DNA of 64,000 nt. It comes from Streptococcus sp. oral taxon 431 (lineage in GTDB: Bacteria; Bacillota; Bacilli; Lactobacillales; Streptococcaceae). Made by a program: the position numbers and the translations under genes. Of this stretch, positions 18,165 to 26,296 are shown piece after piece (position 1 is the stretch's first letter; each line of letters opens with the position of its first letter). Below the pieces are notes generated by a model. That model was not told the origin of the DNA. It made no database searches and was given only the letters and a program-made list of their open reading frames with translations. The stretch lies in contig NZ_CP014264.1 in the NCBI RefSeq assembly GCF_001553685.1, positions 1,868,001-1,932,000 of the forward strand. Direction: 5' to 3'.

Positions 18165-18851
18165 TTATCCCTCCATGGGTACGAAATTGCCCACGATAAT
18201 GCCTACAATCCGCGGATCTTCCTCATAAGAAATGAAAATATCCTTGTATTTAGGATTGATGGAAACCAGACGCAAGCCATCCTCTTCTCGATAGACCCGT
18301 TTGATATAGGTCTGGTTATTGCAAACCACTGCATAGACAGCACCGTCATAATCAAATCCGGTCTCACGAATCAAAGCTACTGAACCATTTTGATATTTGG
18401 GTTCCATAGAATCTCCAGAGACCCAGGAAGCAAAATCGTGAGCTAGTTCCTCATTAAAGTAAACCGTATCAAAGTTGCGATCATCATAAACTGAAGCTCC
18501 GATACCGGCTGACATACGTTCGTAGACATGATACTCGAAAAGTTTTTCTGGCATGGCCGTTACCTTCTTTGCTTGTTCTTCTTGAACCAGGTTGCGAGCA
18601 TAGACTACCACCTTTTCTTTCCCTTGGCTAGAGAGGCTATTATAGATACGAACAATCTCAATTTGGGTGAAATAACCTTTTGGTACTTTTAAAATCTCTT
18701 CTAGTTGTGAAACCTTCTCTTTAGAAGGCTCCTTGACTCCACGCTCCCAAGCCGAATAAGCCTGAAAACTAATGCCAAGCTGCTCTGCAATTTCCTTCTG
18801 TGTTAGCTTTAGCTCTTTTCTCCGAGCCTTTAGTTTTTCTGGTTGGTACAT
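18165..18851 (-). CDS. hdiR: HdiR-type LexA-like repressor (HTH + S24 peptidase)
   Basis: Start ATG 18851 has an AGGAGGGA ribosome binding site and gives 228 residues. The N-terminus is an HTH_3 domain (about 5-60, LKLTQKEIAEQLGISFQAYS); the C-terminus is an S24 autocleavage domain with Ala115-Gly116 as scissile bond, catalytic Ser148 in SGDSMEP and Lys184 in TYIKRV. All residues needed for RecA-stimulated self-cleavage are present. It heads the cassette hdiR-umuC-YolD-small ORF, and its promoter contains a perfect palindrome, so it is probably autoregulated. Confidence 0.9.
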   Translation of the reverse strand: MYQPEKLKARRKELKLTQKEIAEQLGISFQAYSAWERGVKEPSKEKVSQLEEILKVPKGYFTQIEIVRIYNSLSSQGKEKVVVYARNLVQEEQAKKVTAMPEKLFEYHVYERMSAGIGASVYDDRNFDTVYFNEELAHDFASWVSGDSMEPKYQNGSVALIRETGFDYDGAVYAVVCNNQTYIKRVYREEDGLRLVSINPKYKDIFISYEEDPRIVGIIVGNFVPMEG

Positions 18852-18925
18852 GACTTCCCTCCTAGTGTGATGTTTCATCCTAGGTTAACTCTATTTTTGA
18901 GATTCAACCATTTTGGTTTAGTTTT

Positions 18926-18956
18926 ATTATATAAAAAAAGTAGACGAATGTCTACT
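18926..18956 (-). promoter_or_regulatory. hdiR promoter with palindromic operator
   Basis: TATAAT (18926-18931) is 17 bases from a TAGACA -35 box (18949-18954) that sits inside the perfect palindrome AGTAGACGAATGTCTACT (18939-18956). Downstream, AACCATTTTGGTT (18906-18918) is a second perfect inverted repeat. Confidence 0.75.
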
Positions 18957-18996
18957 GGGAATGTTGAGTTTTGGCAAACGACTGGTAATGATGATG

Positions 18997-19509
18997 CTAT
19001 AGATTCCTTATCTCAAATACTGCCGTATGAATCCACTCGTTATGCATTTGAAAGTCATTTTCTATGATTTTACTAAAGGTGAAACCATTTTTTAAAAGCA
19101 CTCTCTGAGAGGCCAGATTGTCCGTTGCCGTCCCTGCGATAATCTTATGTAAACCATAAGTAGTAAAGGCCTTGTCTAAAACGAGTTTAACCGCTTCACT
19201 TGCATAACCTAAATTAGTAACATTTTCTCCAATCCTATATCCAAGTTCTGCTGTTTTTCTATCCTTCCCTAAAACACTTAAATTGATTCTTCCGACCATA
19301 GTACCTTGTGCATCTCTAATAAGATGCATGTAGACATCATGATTCTCTTGTTCTCTTAACAATTCCCTTGTAATTTCTTTAAAACCTTCTGAATCAAAAT
19401 AGGTAGCTGGTCTAGGAGGTAAATTCCGCTCAAAATACTCCCGATTTTCTTTTTCAAAAGAATAGATATCTATACTATTTTCTTCAGACATCAGCTCTAA
19501 ACTTATCAT
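18997..19509 (-). CDS. GNAT N-acetyltransferase (RimJ/RimL type)
   Basis: About 170 residues with the GNAT fold: substrate block LMSEENSIDIYSF, acetyl-CoA pyrophosphate loop in ELGYRIGENVTNLGYASEAV (Q/RxxGxG/A-like), and LASQRVLLKNGF near the C-terminus. This is the RimJ/RimL/Acetyltransf_3 subgroup; the substrate is unknown (a ribosomal protein N-terminus or a small molecule). The start at 19509 (MISLELMSEEN) is a guess, because no clear ribosome binding site is seen and an ATG 11 codons upstream is also in frame. Confidence 0.8.
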   Translation of the reverse strand: MISLELMSEENSIDIYSFEKENREYFERNLPPRPATYFDSEGFKEITRELLREQENHDVYMHLIRDAQGTMVGRINLSVLGKDRKTAELGYRIGENVTNLGYASEAVKLVLDKAFTTYGLHKIIAGTATDNLASQRVLLKNGFTFSKIIENDFQMHNEWIHTAVFEIRNL

Positions 19510-19768
19510 TATAAAACATTTCCTATCGTTCTCTAGATTCAAATTTACTCATATTTACACAAAGTAACATTTACAGGATTTAAAAAGATATCTTTATTTT
19601 TTCATATCGTATCTACATTATAACACAACATACTATGAACAAAAATAATATCCAGCAAGGTCCTCATAAATTCCAACATCTTGCTAAACAAGCTGGAACG
19701 CTTATGGAAGCTATTTTTAAACCCTACCTGCTTCATCTTCATAAAATGATAATGACTTACAAATAAAG

Positions 19769-19800
19769 AAGAAAACCACCTCAAATTTGATGAGATGGTT
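19769..19800 (-). terminator. Terminator of the DUF6287 protein gene
   Basis: On the minus strand AACCATCTCA pairs with TGAGGTGGTT and is followed by TTCTTCT. Confidence 0.7.
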
Positions 19801-19806
19801 AATCAT

Positions 19807-20724
19807 TTAGTCCACTCTATAAAAGACTTGTTCTGAACTAGCTGGAGCAACTTGACCAGCAATAAGCCTATTTTTACTTGGATCAGAATCAACCCACTTC
19901 ATAGTAGTCCCCGCAGGATAAATAATCATACCAAATCCTGTATTACCAGTTCTAACACTAAAGTTAATACTTCCATCATTACCTATGTTCATTTTTTCAA
20001 TATTTCCACTGTTTACTAATCCACTTCTATCGAATGTAAATTCTTGTCCAAGCCCATTTCTCCATGTTCCAACTAGAGTAGAGAAATCACCATTTAGAAT
20101 AGCTTGCTCATCTATTTTTTGTGATTCAGCATTCGTTTGCTCTTCTTGCGTCGAAGGTTTTTCCTCCGTAGTCGTAGTACTATCTTGAGTAGTCGTTAAA
20201 CTAGTGGTTGTTGTACTAGTCGTTGTCGTACTACTAGTAGTAGAGAGCTGTTCAGATGTAGGGGTATTCACTGCTTCTGCATCTTGCTTCTTATGATTAA
20301 AAAAGAACATAAAACTAGTCAGCACTATAGGAATTAAGGAACATGACAAGAGCAACAGCCAGTTGATGCCTTTTTCTTTCGATCGTAGAACAATCATTTC
20401 ATCAGCATCCTGATAAATCTCAACTAATTCATTCAATTTAGGTTGAAAATTCAACTCACGAATCGAAATAGTCAGCTCATTTCCTGTATTCAGCTGTATT
20501 CTAGCAATCCCATCTACAATACTAGTTATCTTATGCTTCGGTTTATAAGTAAAAGCAGCATTTTTAGCTTCAAGTTTTACAACTAGACCCTCATAGATAT
20601 GAACAATATCCCCGATTTTGGGCTCGAATTCACAATTTTCAATAGCAGACTTTTGAAAGCTTCCATCATTATTACCGATATAAACAATATCTTCAGTTCT
20701 TTTAATTATTTTTCCTATTTTCAT
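19807..20724 (-). CDS. Membrane protein with Thr-rich linker and C-terminal DUF6287-like domain
   Basis: 305 residues in three parts: two small beta-rich repeats (about 1-55 and 60-112, both with IVxIY-type strands), one membrane segment (about 119-141, WLLLLSCSLIPIVLTSFMFF) with a lysine cluster after it, and outside a Ser/Thr linker (about 155-190, runs of TTTTST) followed by a DUF6287-like domain beginning ILNGDFSTLVGTWRNG. The linker probably spans the wall. The function is unknown. The gene ends near a fossil integrative-element end at 20.8 kb and could be old cargo. Confidence 0.7.
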   Translation of the reverse strand: MKIGKIIKRTEDIVYIGNNDGSFQKSAIENCEFEPKIGDIVHIYEGLVVKLEAKNAAFTYKPKHKITSIVDGIARIQLNTGNELTISIRELNFQPKLNELVEIYQDADEMIVLRSKEKGINWLLLLSCSLIPIVLTSFMFFFNHKKQDAEAVNTPTSEQLSTTSSTTTTSTTTTSLTTTQDSTTTTEEKPSTQEEQTNAESQKIDEQAILNGDFSTLVGTWRNGLGQEFTFDRSGLVNSGNIEKMNIGNDGSINFSVRTGNTGFGMIIYPAGTTMKWVDSDPSKNRLIAGQVAPASSEQVFYRVD

Positions 20725-20799
20725 TTATAACACCTTTCGATTGTTCTCACCCTAATTATATCATACTAAACTTATACTAGGAAGAAATTGTATAAAACA

Positions 20800-20935
20800 A
20801 AGACTTGTGGTGTAAAAAGTGGTGTAAATTTTGCTAAAAATCATCAAAAAAACACCACATGATGTGAACCATGAAGTGTTTCGAAACGTTGATAGTATGG
20901 TGTTGATGAACCTTTTGAGGCAACTGACTTCATCA
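20800..20935. other. Fossil right end of an rpsI-site integrative element
   Basis: From 20872 the sequence AGTGTTTCGAAACGTTGATA... matches the segment just downstream of rpsI at 34928 in about 39 of 54 positions, including the GAAACGTTGATA core and the CTTTTGAG before the rpsI stop. It also has a terminator hairpin (AACACC...GTGTT) and, at 20810-20835, two GTGGTGTAAA repeats that recall the arm-type repeats beside the intact integrase. No integrase gene is left. Confidence 0.45.
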
Positions 20936-21010
20936 GTTTGCAGCTACATTTGTAAGCGACTAAAGTCACAACAACTGCGTCAATTGCGCCAATTTAGTAA
21001 GAACGTACAA

Positions 21011-21069
21011 AAAAAGAACACCCCGAAAGGTGCTCTTTGTAAGTATAGTCATTCTTTCGAAGAACGTTT
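21011..21069. repeat. 59-bp direct repeat, left copy, flanking the malolactic locus
   Basis: Identical to 25769-25827 except for one base. It contains the hairpin AAAGAACACC/GGTGCTCTTT and ends with GAACGTTT. Confidence 0.9.
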
Positions 21070-21115
21070 ACTAAATTGTGATGCTTGACAAGCTTTTTTC
21101 AATCCTAGTTTGAAA
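21058..21115 (-). pseudogene. Decayed rpsI 3'-end-like sequence
   Basis: On the minus strand the frame reads LGLKKACQASQFSKR, against [15 protein letters not shown] at the true end of ribosomal protein S9. It runs past the expected stop codon, so it is a degenerate copy. Either it is a relic of an older rpsI-site integration or a chance/repeat-derived resemblance; the length and order of matching residues favour the former. Confidence 0.5.
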
Positions 21116-21261
21116 AGTTTGGCTTTTAGGACAGCTCAAAAGCGCTTGATAGGAAACGTCCGAAGAGTTTATGCCGATTTTGATTTCAAGAAATAGGAAT
21201 AGATGTATCTATAATAGTGCAATTTCTTAATGCAAAACTTTCAATCCTATCCTCTTCCTTC

Positions 21262-22209
21262 TTATCCTAATAAAGTTTGTAATATTGGAATAACAACGAT
21301 AAATAAAACCGTACTTAGAGTCACCACATTCGTAGAGAATTCCACATCTCCTTTTCCCTGATTAGCAAGGATCGGAAGAACAGCTAAAGCTGGTGTAGCG
21401 GACTGAATCATAAAGGTCTTAAATTCTACTGTCGCCATATTTGGCGCAAAGAACTTCAATACAAGAAGCATGATTAGAGGAGCTAGGATAAAGCGTCCAA
21501 CTAAAGTGACAATTGTATCTTTATCAAAAGTAATAGTTTTCAAGCCTGCCTTTGCAAGAACGATACCAATATAAATCAGAGATAAGGGAGTTACGATATT
21601 TCCAACATAGGTTAAGGTATTCGTTGCGAAATCTGGAATAGAGATTCGGAGAATCAAAAATAGCAGAGCCACAAGAAAACCTACAAGCGGAGCTGGTAGC
21701 AATTTCTTCCAGTCAAATTTACTTGTCTCCTTGCTTTGACCCGATTTACTGTCACTCGTCATCAAATACACGCCCAATGTCCAGGTGGAAATCGTGTTAG
21801 TGATATAGTAAATTAAGAAATAAGGAAGAGCCTGATCCCCAAAAAGAGCAACGTTTAAAGGTAAACCAATAAAAATAGTATTGGCATTCACAAAAGTATT
21901 AATCATGGTTCCTCGCCGTCCTGGACGAACCTTGAAAACCATAACTGCAATATAAGCTACGATATAGCCCAAGATAAAGGCCACAAATGTATAAAGGAGA
22001 CCTCCAGAAAGACTGATTAGTTTATCTAGTGTTAGGTATTTCATCACCGACACAAAGATTGACGCTGGCAAGGCTACATTCATGATCAAACGAGATAGGT
22101 TAGGCCCAAAGGCATCTCCAAACCATCCCTTCACCTGAAGAATATACCCCAAAACAATAATAGCGATAATCGGAATGATACTCGTAATCGAGGTTAAAAA
22201 GAGTGACAT
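21262..22209 (-). CDS. mleP: Malate/lactate transporter of the auxin efflux carrier family
   Basis: From ATG 22209 (AAAGGATACC before it) the protein is 315 residues with about ten hydrophobic helices in two halves (beginning LTSITSIIPIIAIIVLGYIL), the AEC family layout. In lactic acid bacteria this family carries the malate uptake/lactate exchange protein of malolactic fermentation. Its position directly after mleS supports that substrate. Decarboxylation and malate/lactate exchange together raise internal pH. Confidence 0.88.
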   Translation of the reverse strand: MSLFLTSITSIIPIIAIIVLGYILQVKGWFGDAFGPNLSRLIMNVALPASIFVSVMKYLTLDKLISLSGGLLYTFVAFILGYIVAYIAVMVFKVRPGRRGTMINTFVNANTIFIGLPLNVALFGDQALPYFLIYYITNTISTWTLGVYLMTSDSKSGQSKETSKFDWKKLLPAPLVGFLVALLFLILRISIPDFATNTLTYVGNIVTPLSLIYIGIVLAKAGLKTITFDKDTIVTLVGRFILAPLIMLLVLKFFAPNMATVEFKTFMIQSATPALAVLPILANQGKGDVEFSTNVVTLSTVLFIVVIPILQTLLG

Positions 22210-22286
22210 AGGTATCCTTTCTAAATTACTTAAGTCCACAGCCCATACAAATCTGTCGCTAGCAAAGGATAGACAGCAGCAGTGAA

Positions 22287-23912
22287 TTATTTATACTCTG
22301 GATACCACTTCAAATCACGAACTGCTTTGGCCATATCTGTTTCCTTAGCACGTGCAAGACCTTGCTCTTGTGCTTTTTTAGCGACTGCTTCTGCTACTTT
22401 AATAGAAACATCTGCTACATACTTGAACGGTGGCAAGACAGGAGCTCCTGGTTGGCCTGGATTGACAATACCACTCAATGAATGAGCCGCTGCTCCGATC
22501 ATTTCATCAGTCAAAAGACTTGCTTCAGAAGCCAGCATACCTAGACCAAGACCTGGGTAAATCAAGGCATTATTGGCTTGACCAATCACATAGTCGACAC
22601 CTTTATAAGAAACTGTATCAGCAGGAATTCCTGTTGCGACAAAAGCTTTGCCATCTGACCATTCAATCAAATCTTTAGCACTAGCTTCAGCTAGTTTGGT
22701 TGGATTTGACAAAGGGAAGATCATCGGACGCTCTGTATTTTCACACATAGCCTCTACTATTTCTTTAGTGAAGGTATTAGGCTGAGTCGAAGTTCCTACA
22801 AGAATGGTTGGCTTCACAGTTTTCACTACTTCAAGCAGGTCAGTCAACTTGTCTGCGTTACTAAAGTCAGCACGTTTCTTAGCAAACGGTTTTTGCTCTG
22901 GTGTCAAGTCATCCATGTCATCAAAGAGAAGACCTTGTTTATCAACCATAAAGAAACGTTTATAGGCTTCTTCTTCAGAAAGACCTTCACTCACCATTTC
23001 ACGAAGAACACGAGCGGCAATTCCTGCACCCGCAGTCCCACCACCATAGCAGAGATAAACTTGATCTGTTAATTTTTCACCACTAATATCTAGTGAACCA
23101 AAGATACCACCCAAGGTAACGATTCCTGTACCTTGAATATCATCATTAAAAGTTGGAATTTGTTTCCGGTATTTTTCAAGAATATTGGCAGCATTCGAGC
23201 GGCCGAAGTCTTCCCAGTGAAGGTAGAGTTTAGGAAAGAGACGTTCTGCTGTTTGAACAAATTGGTCAACGAAGTCGTAGTAACGATCACCGCGAACCCG
23301 TTCGTGACGATTTCCTAAGTAATTAGGATTGTTACGAAGTTCTTCACGGTTAGTCCCTACATCAATGACTAAAGGAAGAACCATAGAAGGATCGATTCCA
23401 GCAGCACCCGTGTAGACCATCAATTTCCCAACAGAAATATCGACACCATTTGTTCCCCAGTCACCGATTCCAAGGATTCCTTCTGCATCTGTTACAACAA
23501 TGAGACGAATCTCGCGATCCCCAGCAGCATTTTTCAAAGTGGCTTCAATATTTTCAGGATGATTGATATCAAGATATCCCGCATATTGGGGATCTACAAA
23601 GAGGTCACTATAGCCTTCAATGGTATCTGCAATGGTTGGATCGTATACAATTGGATTGAATTCCTCCAAATGTTGAGAAAAGAGGTAATAGAAAAGAGTC
23701 CGGTTGGTATTAAAAATTTCCATTAGGAAAAGACGTTTTTCCAAATCATTGGCTTTTGTTTGCATTTGTGCATATGTTTGCGCCGCTTGTTCTTCAATCG
23801 TTTGAACATACGGTGGCAGTAAACCAATAAGGCCTAGTTCCTTTCGCTCCTCTAAGGTAAAGGCAGTACCTTTATTGAGGAAAGGGTTGTTTAAAATATC
23901 ATGTGCAGTCAT
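22287..23912 (-). CDS. mleS: Malolactic enzyme
   Basis: This NAD- and Mn-dependent enzyme decarboxylates L-malate to L-lactate. The 541 residues have the malic enzyme fold: [15 protein letters not shown], the [16 protein letters not shown] block near residue 150, [13 protein letters not shown] near 265 and the Rossmann motif [11 protein letters not shown] near 295. Overall similarity is to MleS-type and not to pyruvate-forming malic enzymes, and the mleP/mleR neighbours agree. An AAGGAGG ribosome binding site and a TATAAT box (23936-23941 on the minus strand) lie just upstream. Confidence 0.94.
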   Translation of the reverse strand: MTAHDILNNPFLNKGTAFTLEERKELGLIGLLPPYVQTIEEQAAQTYAQMQTKANDLEKRLFLMEIFNTNRTLFYYLFSQHLEEFNPIVYDPTIADTIEGYSDLFVDPQYAGYLDINHPENIEATLKNAAGDREIRLIVVTDAEGILGIGDWGTNGVDISVGKLMVYTGAAGIDPSMVLPLVIDVGTNREELRNNPNYLGNRHERVRGDRYYDFVDQFVQTAERLFPKLYLHWEDFGRSNAANILEKYRKQIPTFNDDIQGTGIVTLGGIFGSLDISGEKLTDQVYLCYGGGTAGAGIAARVLREMVSEGLSEEEAYKRFFMVDKQGLLFDDMDDLTPEQKPFAKKRADFSNADKLTDLLEVVKTVKPTILVGTSTQPNTFTKEIVEAMCENTERPMIFPLSNPTKLAEASAKDLIEWSDGKAFVATGIPADTVSYKGVDYVIGQANNALIYPGLGLGMLASEASLLTDEMIGAAAHSLSGIVNPGQPGAPVLPPFKYVADVSIKVAEAVAKKAQEQGLARAKETDMAKAVRDLKWYPEYK

Positions 23913-24270
23913 AGTGCAACCTCCTTTTTACATCTATTATACCACTTAAAATGAATTGTTTGTAAAACTTTGTTGTTTAAAAAATACTATTGTGTACGCA
24001 TATGTTATAATGAGTCTACGAAGACAATTTTCTAATAAGCTCTTTATACTTAAAACACTATTGTTAATGGCACTTTAAGTTGTTATATTTTATAAAGTTC
24101 TGAACTCATAAAACTCTCGATGATCACTATTTACTAAACGTTTCGAGTAAAAGAAACTAATCATACAAATTGGCAATCCGAATTAAAATAAATATTATAT
24201 AAGTTTGTTATACAATACTTTGTATTTTTTAAGATGTTTTTTTGTCATGCAAAACTTGTATTCTATTTAT
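23913..24270. other. Divergent regulatory region between mleS and the Xre/mleR genes
   Basis: It contains the mleS promoter on the minus strand (TATAAT about 25 bases before the start) and a plus-strand extended -10 (TGTTATAAT, ending at 24011) that could drive the regulator genes. No ORF is supported. A LysR site is expected here, but I cannot define one. Confidence 0.5.
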
Positions 24271-24621
24271 ATGACGAATAAAAACTATTTACAACAATAT
24301 ATTTCCCAAAAAGTGAAATATTTTCGAACACAGAAAAAAATGAGCCAGGAAGAACTTTCGGAACAAGCGGGGCTCGGGCTTAAGTATATCAATCAACTTG
24401 AAAACCAAAATGTGAATCTGACCATTCACAGTCTTGAAAAAGTGATTGTCGCCCTAAAGATGACCCCAGAGGAATTTCTCAATTTTGATAGCCTTGAATC
24501 AACCTCTGATAAGACCGACAATCTTTCACTCAAAAGAATCAACATGAAGGTTAAACAACTCCCTATTGATAAACGAGAAAAGATGTTGGTCATTTTTGAA
24601 AGTATCTTAGATAACCTTTGA
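24271..24621 (+). CDS. Xre-family transcriptional regulator beside mleR
   Basis: A 116-residue protein from ATG 24271 (MTNKNYLQQYISQKV), with an HTH_3 domain at about 10-65 (KKMSQEELSEQAGLGLKYINQLE) and a C-terminal helix LPIDKREKMLVIFESIL. No clear ribosome binding site precedes this ATG; in-frame ATGs at 24247 and 24205 are alternatives. It is a distant paralogue of the Xre protein at 29151 inside the integrative element: both share the HTH and a C-terminal LPxxKRE motif. It probably controls mle genes or is a leftover element regulator. Confidence 0.8.
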   Translation: MTNKNYLQQYISQKVKYFRTQKKMSQEELSEQAGLGLKYINQLENQNVNLTIHSLEKVIVALKMTPEEFLNFDSLESTSDKTDNLSLKRINMKVKQLPIDKREKMLVIFESILDNL

Positions 24622-24743
24622 AATCCCTGACTCACTTACATTTTAACCGGCGAATACTCGTATAGTCAAATTGTGGGATACGGATAAGATTTATTTATCT
24701 GGTGATTTCCAATTTTTTCTCCATTTAATGAAAGTGAGCCCAT

Positions 24744-25622
24744 ATGAATTTAAAAGATCTACAATATTTTTATGACCTCTGTCAGCTTCAATCCTATACG
24801 GAAGTAGCAAAACAACACAAGGTCAGCCAACCATCTATTTCTTATGCAATCAAGCGCTTAGAGGAATCTTTTAATTGCAAATTGATTCACCATGATCCTT
24901 CGCATCGTTCCTTCAAACTAACTCCTCAAGGGCAGATCCTTCTAAAGCATACAGAAAAGATCTTACCTGAGGTTATTTCTACTCGCAAAGAAATCAATCG
25001 TTCCTTGGCCCAATACTCTACTGTAGGATTCCCTCCTATTATCATTCAGTATCTCTTTGCTGCCTTAAACGAAAAAGATCAATTCGATTTTTTAAAAAAA
25101 GTACGCCCTATCCGCGGTGGCTCCGTAGAGTTATTAAATCTTCTCCTCAAGGGAGACCTTGATGCAAGCCTACTAGGTTTGATTGAACCACTCAATCATC
25201 CTTCAATAGAGACGCATGAACTCTTTCATAAAGAACTGTATGTCGTTTTATCTAAGAACCATCCTCTTGCTACTGCTCCTTCCCTCACTTTTGAAGATTT
25301 AGTAGATCAATCCTTTATACTTTTAGACGAACACTTTGTTCACCTGAAAGCTTTTGAACTACTTAATCAAAAGCATCAAAACAAGGCAGAAATATTCTTT
25401 AAGACTGATGACATTGTCATTCTTAAAGAACTTTTAAAGAAAGGGATCGGCCTTAGTTTACTGGCTGATATCGCACTTTCTGATGAAGATGATGATTTAA
25501 TAAAAATCCCTCTAATACCGGAGGACCAGATAACATTTACAGTTTATTATGCTTATCTCAAATCAGCTACACTGTCATCAGAAGTAGAAGCCTTATTTAA
25601 TCTCATTAAATCATATGAATAG
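24744..25622 (+). CDS. mleR: LysR-type regulator MleR
   Basis: The 292 residues have the LysR layout: winged HTH at about 1-60 (DLCQLQSYTEVAKQHKVSQPSISYAIKRLE) and a co-inducer domain (about 90-290). It is transcribed divergently from mleS-mleP, the standard arrangement for the malate-responsive activator of malolactic genes. A strong terminator follows. Confidence 0.9.
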   Translation: MNLKDLQYFYDLCQLQSYTEVAKQHKVSQPSISYAIKRLEESFNCKLIHHDPSHRSFKLTPQGQILLKHTEKILPEVISTRKEINRSLAQYSTVGFPPIIIQYLFAALNEKDQFDFLKKVRPIRGGSVELLNLLLKGDLDASLLGLIEPLNHPSIETHELFHKELYVVLSKNHPLATAPSLTFEDLVDQSFILLDEHFVHLKAFELLNQKHQNKAEIFFKTDDIVILKELLKKGIGLSLLADIALSDEDDDLIKIPLIPEDQITFTVYYAYLKSATLSSEVEALFNLIKSYE

Positions 25623-25623
25623 A

Positions 25624-25666
25624 AAAAAACTCTAACTATCAACTACCTGATAGCTAGAGTTTTTTA
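25624..25666. terminator. Bidirectional terminator after mleR
   Basis: AAAAAACTCTA-ACTATC...GATAG-CTAGAGTTTTTT forms a stem with A and T runs on both sides. Confidence 0.85.
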
Positions 25667-25768
25667 CATTATAGGTATTAGACTAAAGTACGAAGAAATA
25701 GGATATGATCGCCGAATCTTTTCATTTACCTGATACCCTTCAAGGAGATTTCTAATTATAATATCAAT

Positions 25769-25827
25769 AAAAAGAACACCCCGAAAGGTGCTCTTTGTAA
25801 GTATAGTAATTCTTTCGAAGAACGTTT
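25769..25827. repeat. 59-bp direct repeat, right copy, flanking the malolactic locus
   Basis: 58 of 59 bases match 21011-21069. The next 120 bases (to about 25945) contain GCAACTG...GCGACTAAAGTCGC...AATTGCGC, which is loosely repeated at 20928-20990 on the other side of the locus. Confidence 0.9.
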
Positions 25828-25955
25828 TGAGTGCAGTGGTTGCCATCCAATCAAACATCGCTTCGCTTGTTTTCTTGGGGCAACTGTGCATAGCATATCT
25901 CTATGCGACTAAAGTCGCTAGAGCTATCCTAATTGCGCACCGCCAGTTCTCATAG

Positions 25956-25987
25956 AAAAAAACACCTTGCAATATGCAAAGTGTTTT
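25956..25987 (-). terminator. Displaced original rpsI terminator
   Basis: On the minus strand AAAACACTTTGCA pairs with TGCAAGGTGTTTT and is followed by a T run. It lies 30 bases beyond the displaced rpsI stop codon at 26016-26018, so it is the operon's own terminator, cut off by the insertion. Confidence 0.8.
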
Positions 25988-26015
25988 CGTTTGTATTCTG
26001 CTGTCCAGCAACGAA

Positions 26016-26065
26016 TTAACGTTTAGAGAACTGGCTAGCTTTACGAGCTTTCTTAAGACCTGGTT
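26016..26065 (-). other. attL: displaced 3' end of rpsI
   Basis: The minus strand encodes [15 protein letters not shown] and stop, identical in protein to the end of the intact rpsI. The DNA matches 34959-35008 in 44 of 50 positions; the six differences fall in four codons and are all synonymous. The inner 28 bases (26038-26065) are identical to 34981-35008 and form the probable crossover core. Confidence 0.9.
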
Positions 26066-26171
26066 GGGGCACCACTTATTTCATCTAATTTCAAAGTGCT
26101 TTAAAATCAACGTTTTTATAAGTTTTCAAAAAATAAAATTTCAACTAATTTCAATCAGTTTCATTAAAATA

Positions 26172-26182
26172 AGGTAAACTTT
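26172..26182 (+). other. Candidate integrase arm-type site, left end
   Basis: AGGTAAACTTT occurs here and again at 34875-34885 and 34914-34924 (with the variant AGGTGAACTTT at 34863-34873), all in the same orientation and all within about 140 bases of the element ends. Confidence 0.55.
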
Positions 26183-26269
26183 CATAAAAAATAAGCAAAA
26201 ATCGAACCAGAATATCAAAAGTTTCCCTTATATAAAATTTTTACATGTATACTAATTTGTTTTCATTAG

Positions 26270-26296
26270 AAAAGAGAGCCACCGCTCTCTTTCTTT
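26270..26296 (-). terminator. Terminator of the surface exclusion protein gene
   Basis: AAAGAGAGC/GCTCTCTTT stem with a GGTG loop, ending in a T-rich tract on the minus strand, directly after the stop codon. Confidence 0.85.

Noticed and set aside
20831..21088. 85-codon plus-strand frame
   Set aside because: It spans a fossil att end, the terminator hairpin and the direct repeat; no ribosome binding site.
25664..25891. 75-codon minus-strand frame
   Set aside because: It runs through the 59-bp direct repeat and a hairpin; composition and position indicate non-coding sequence.
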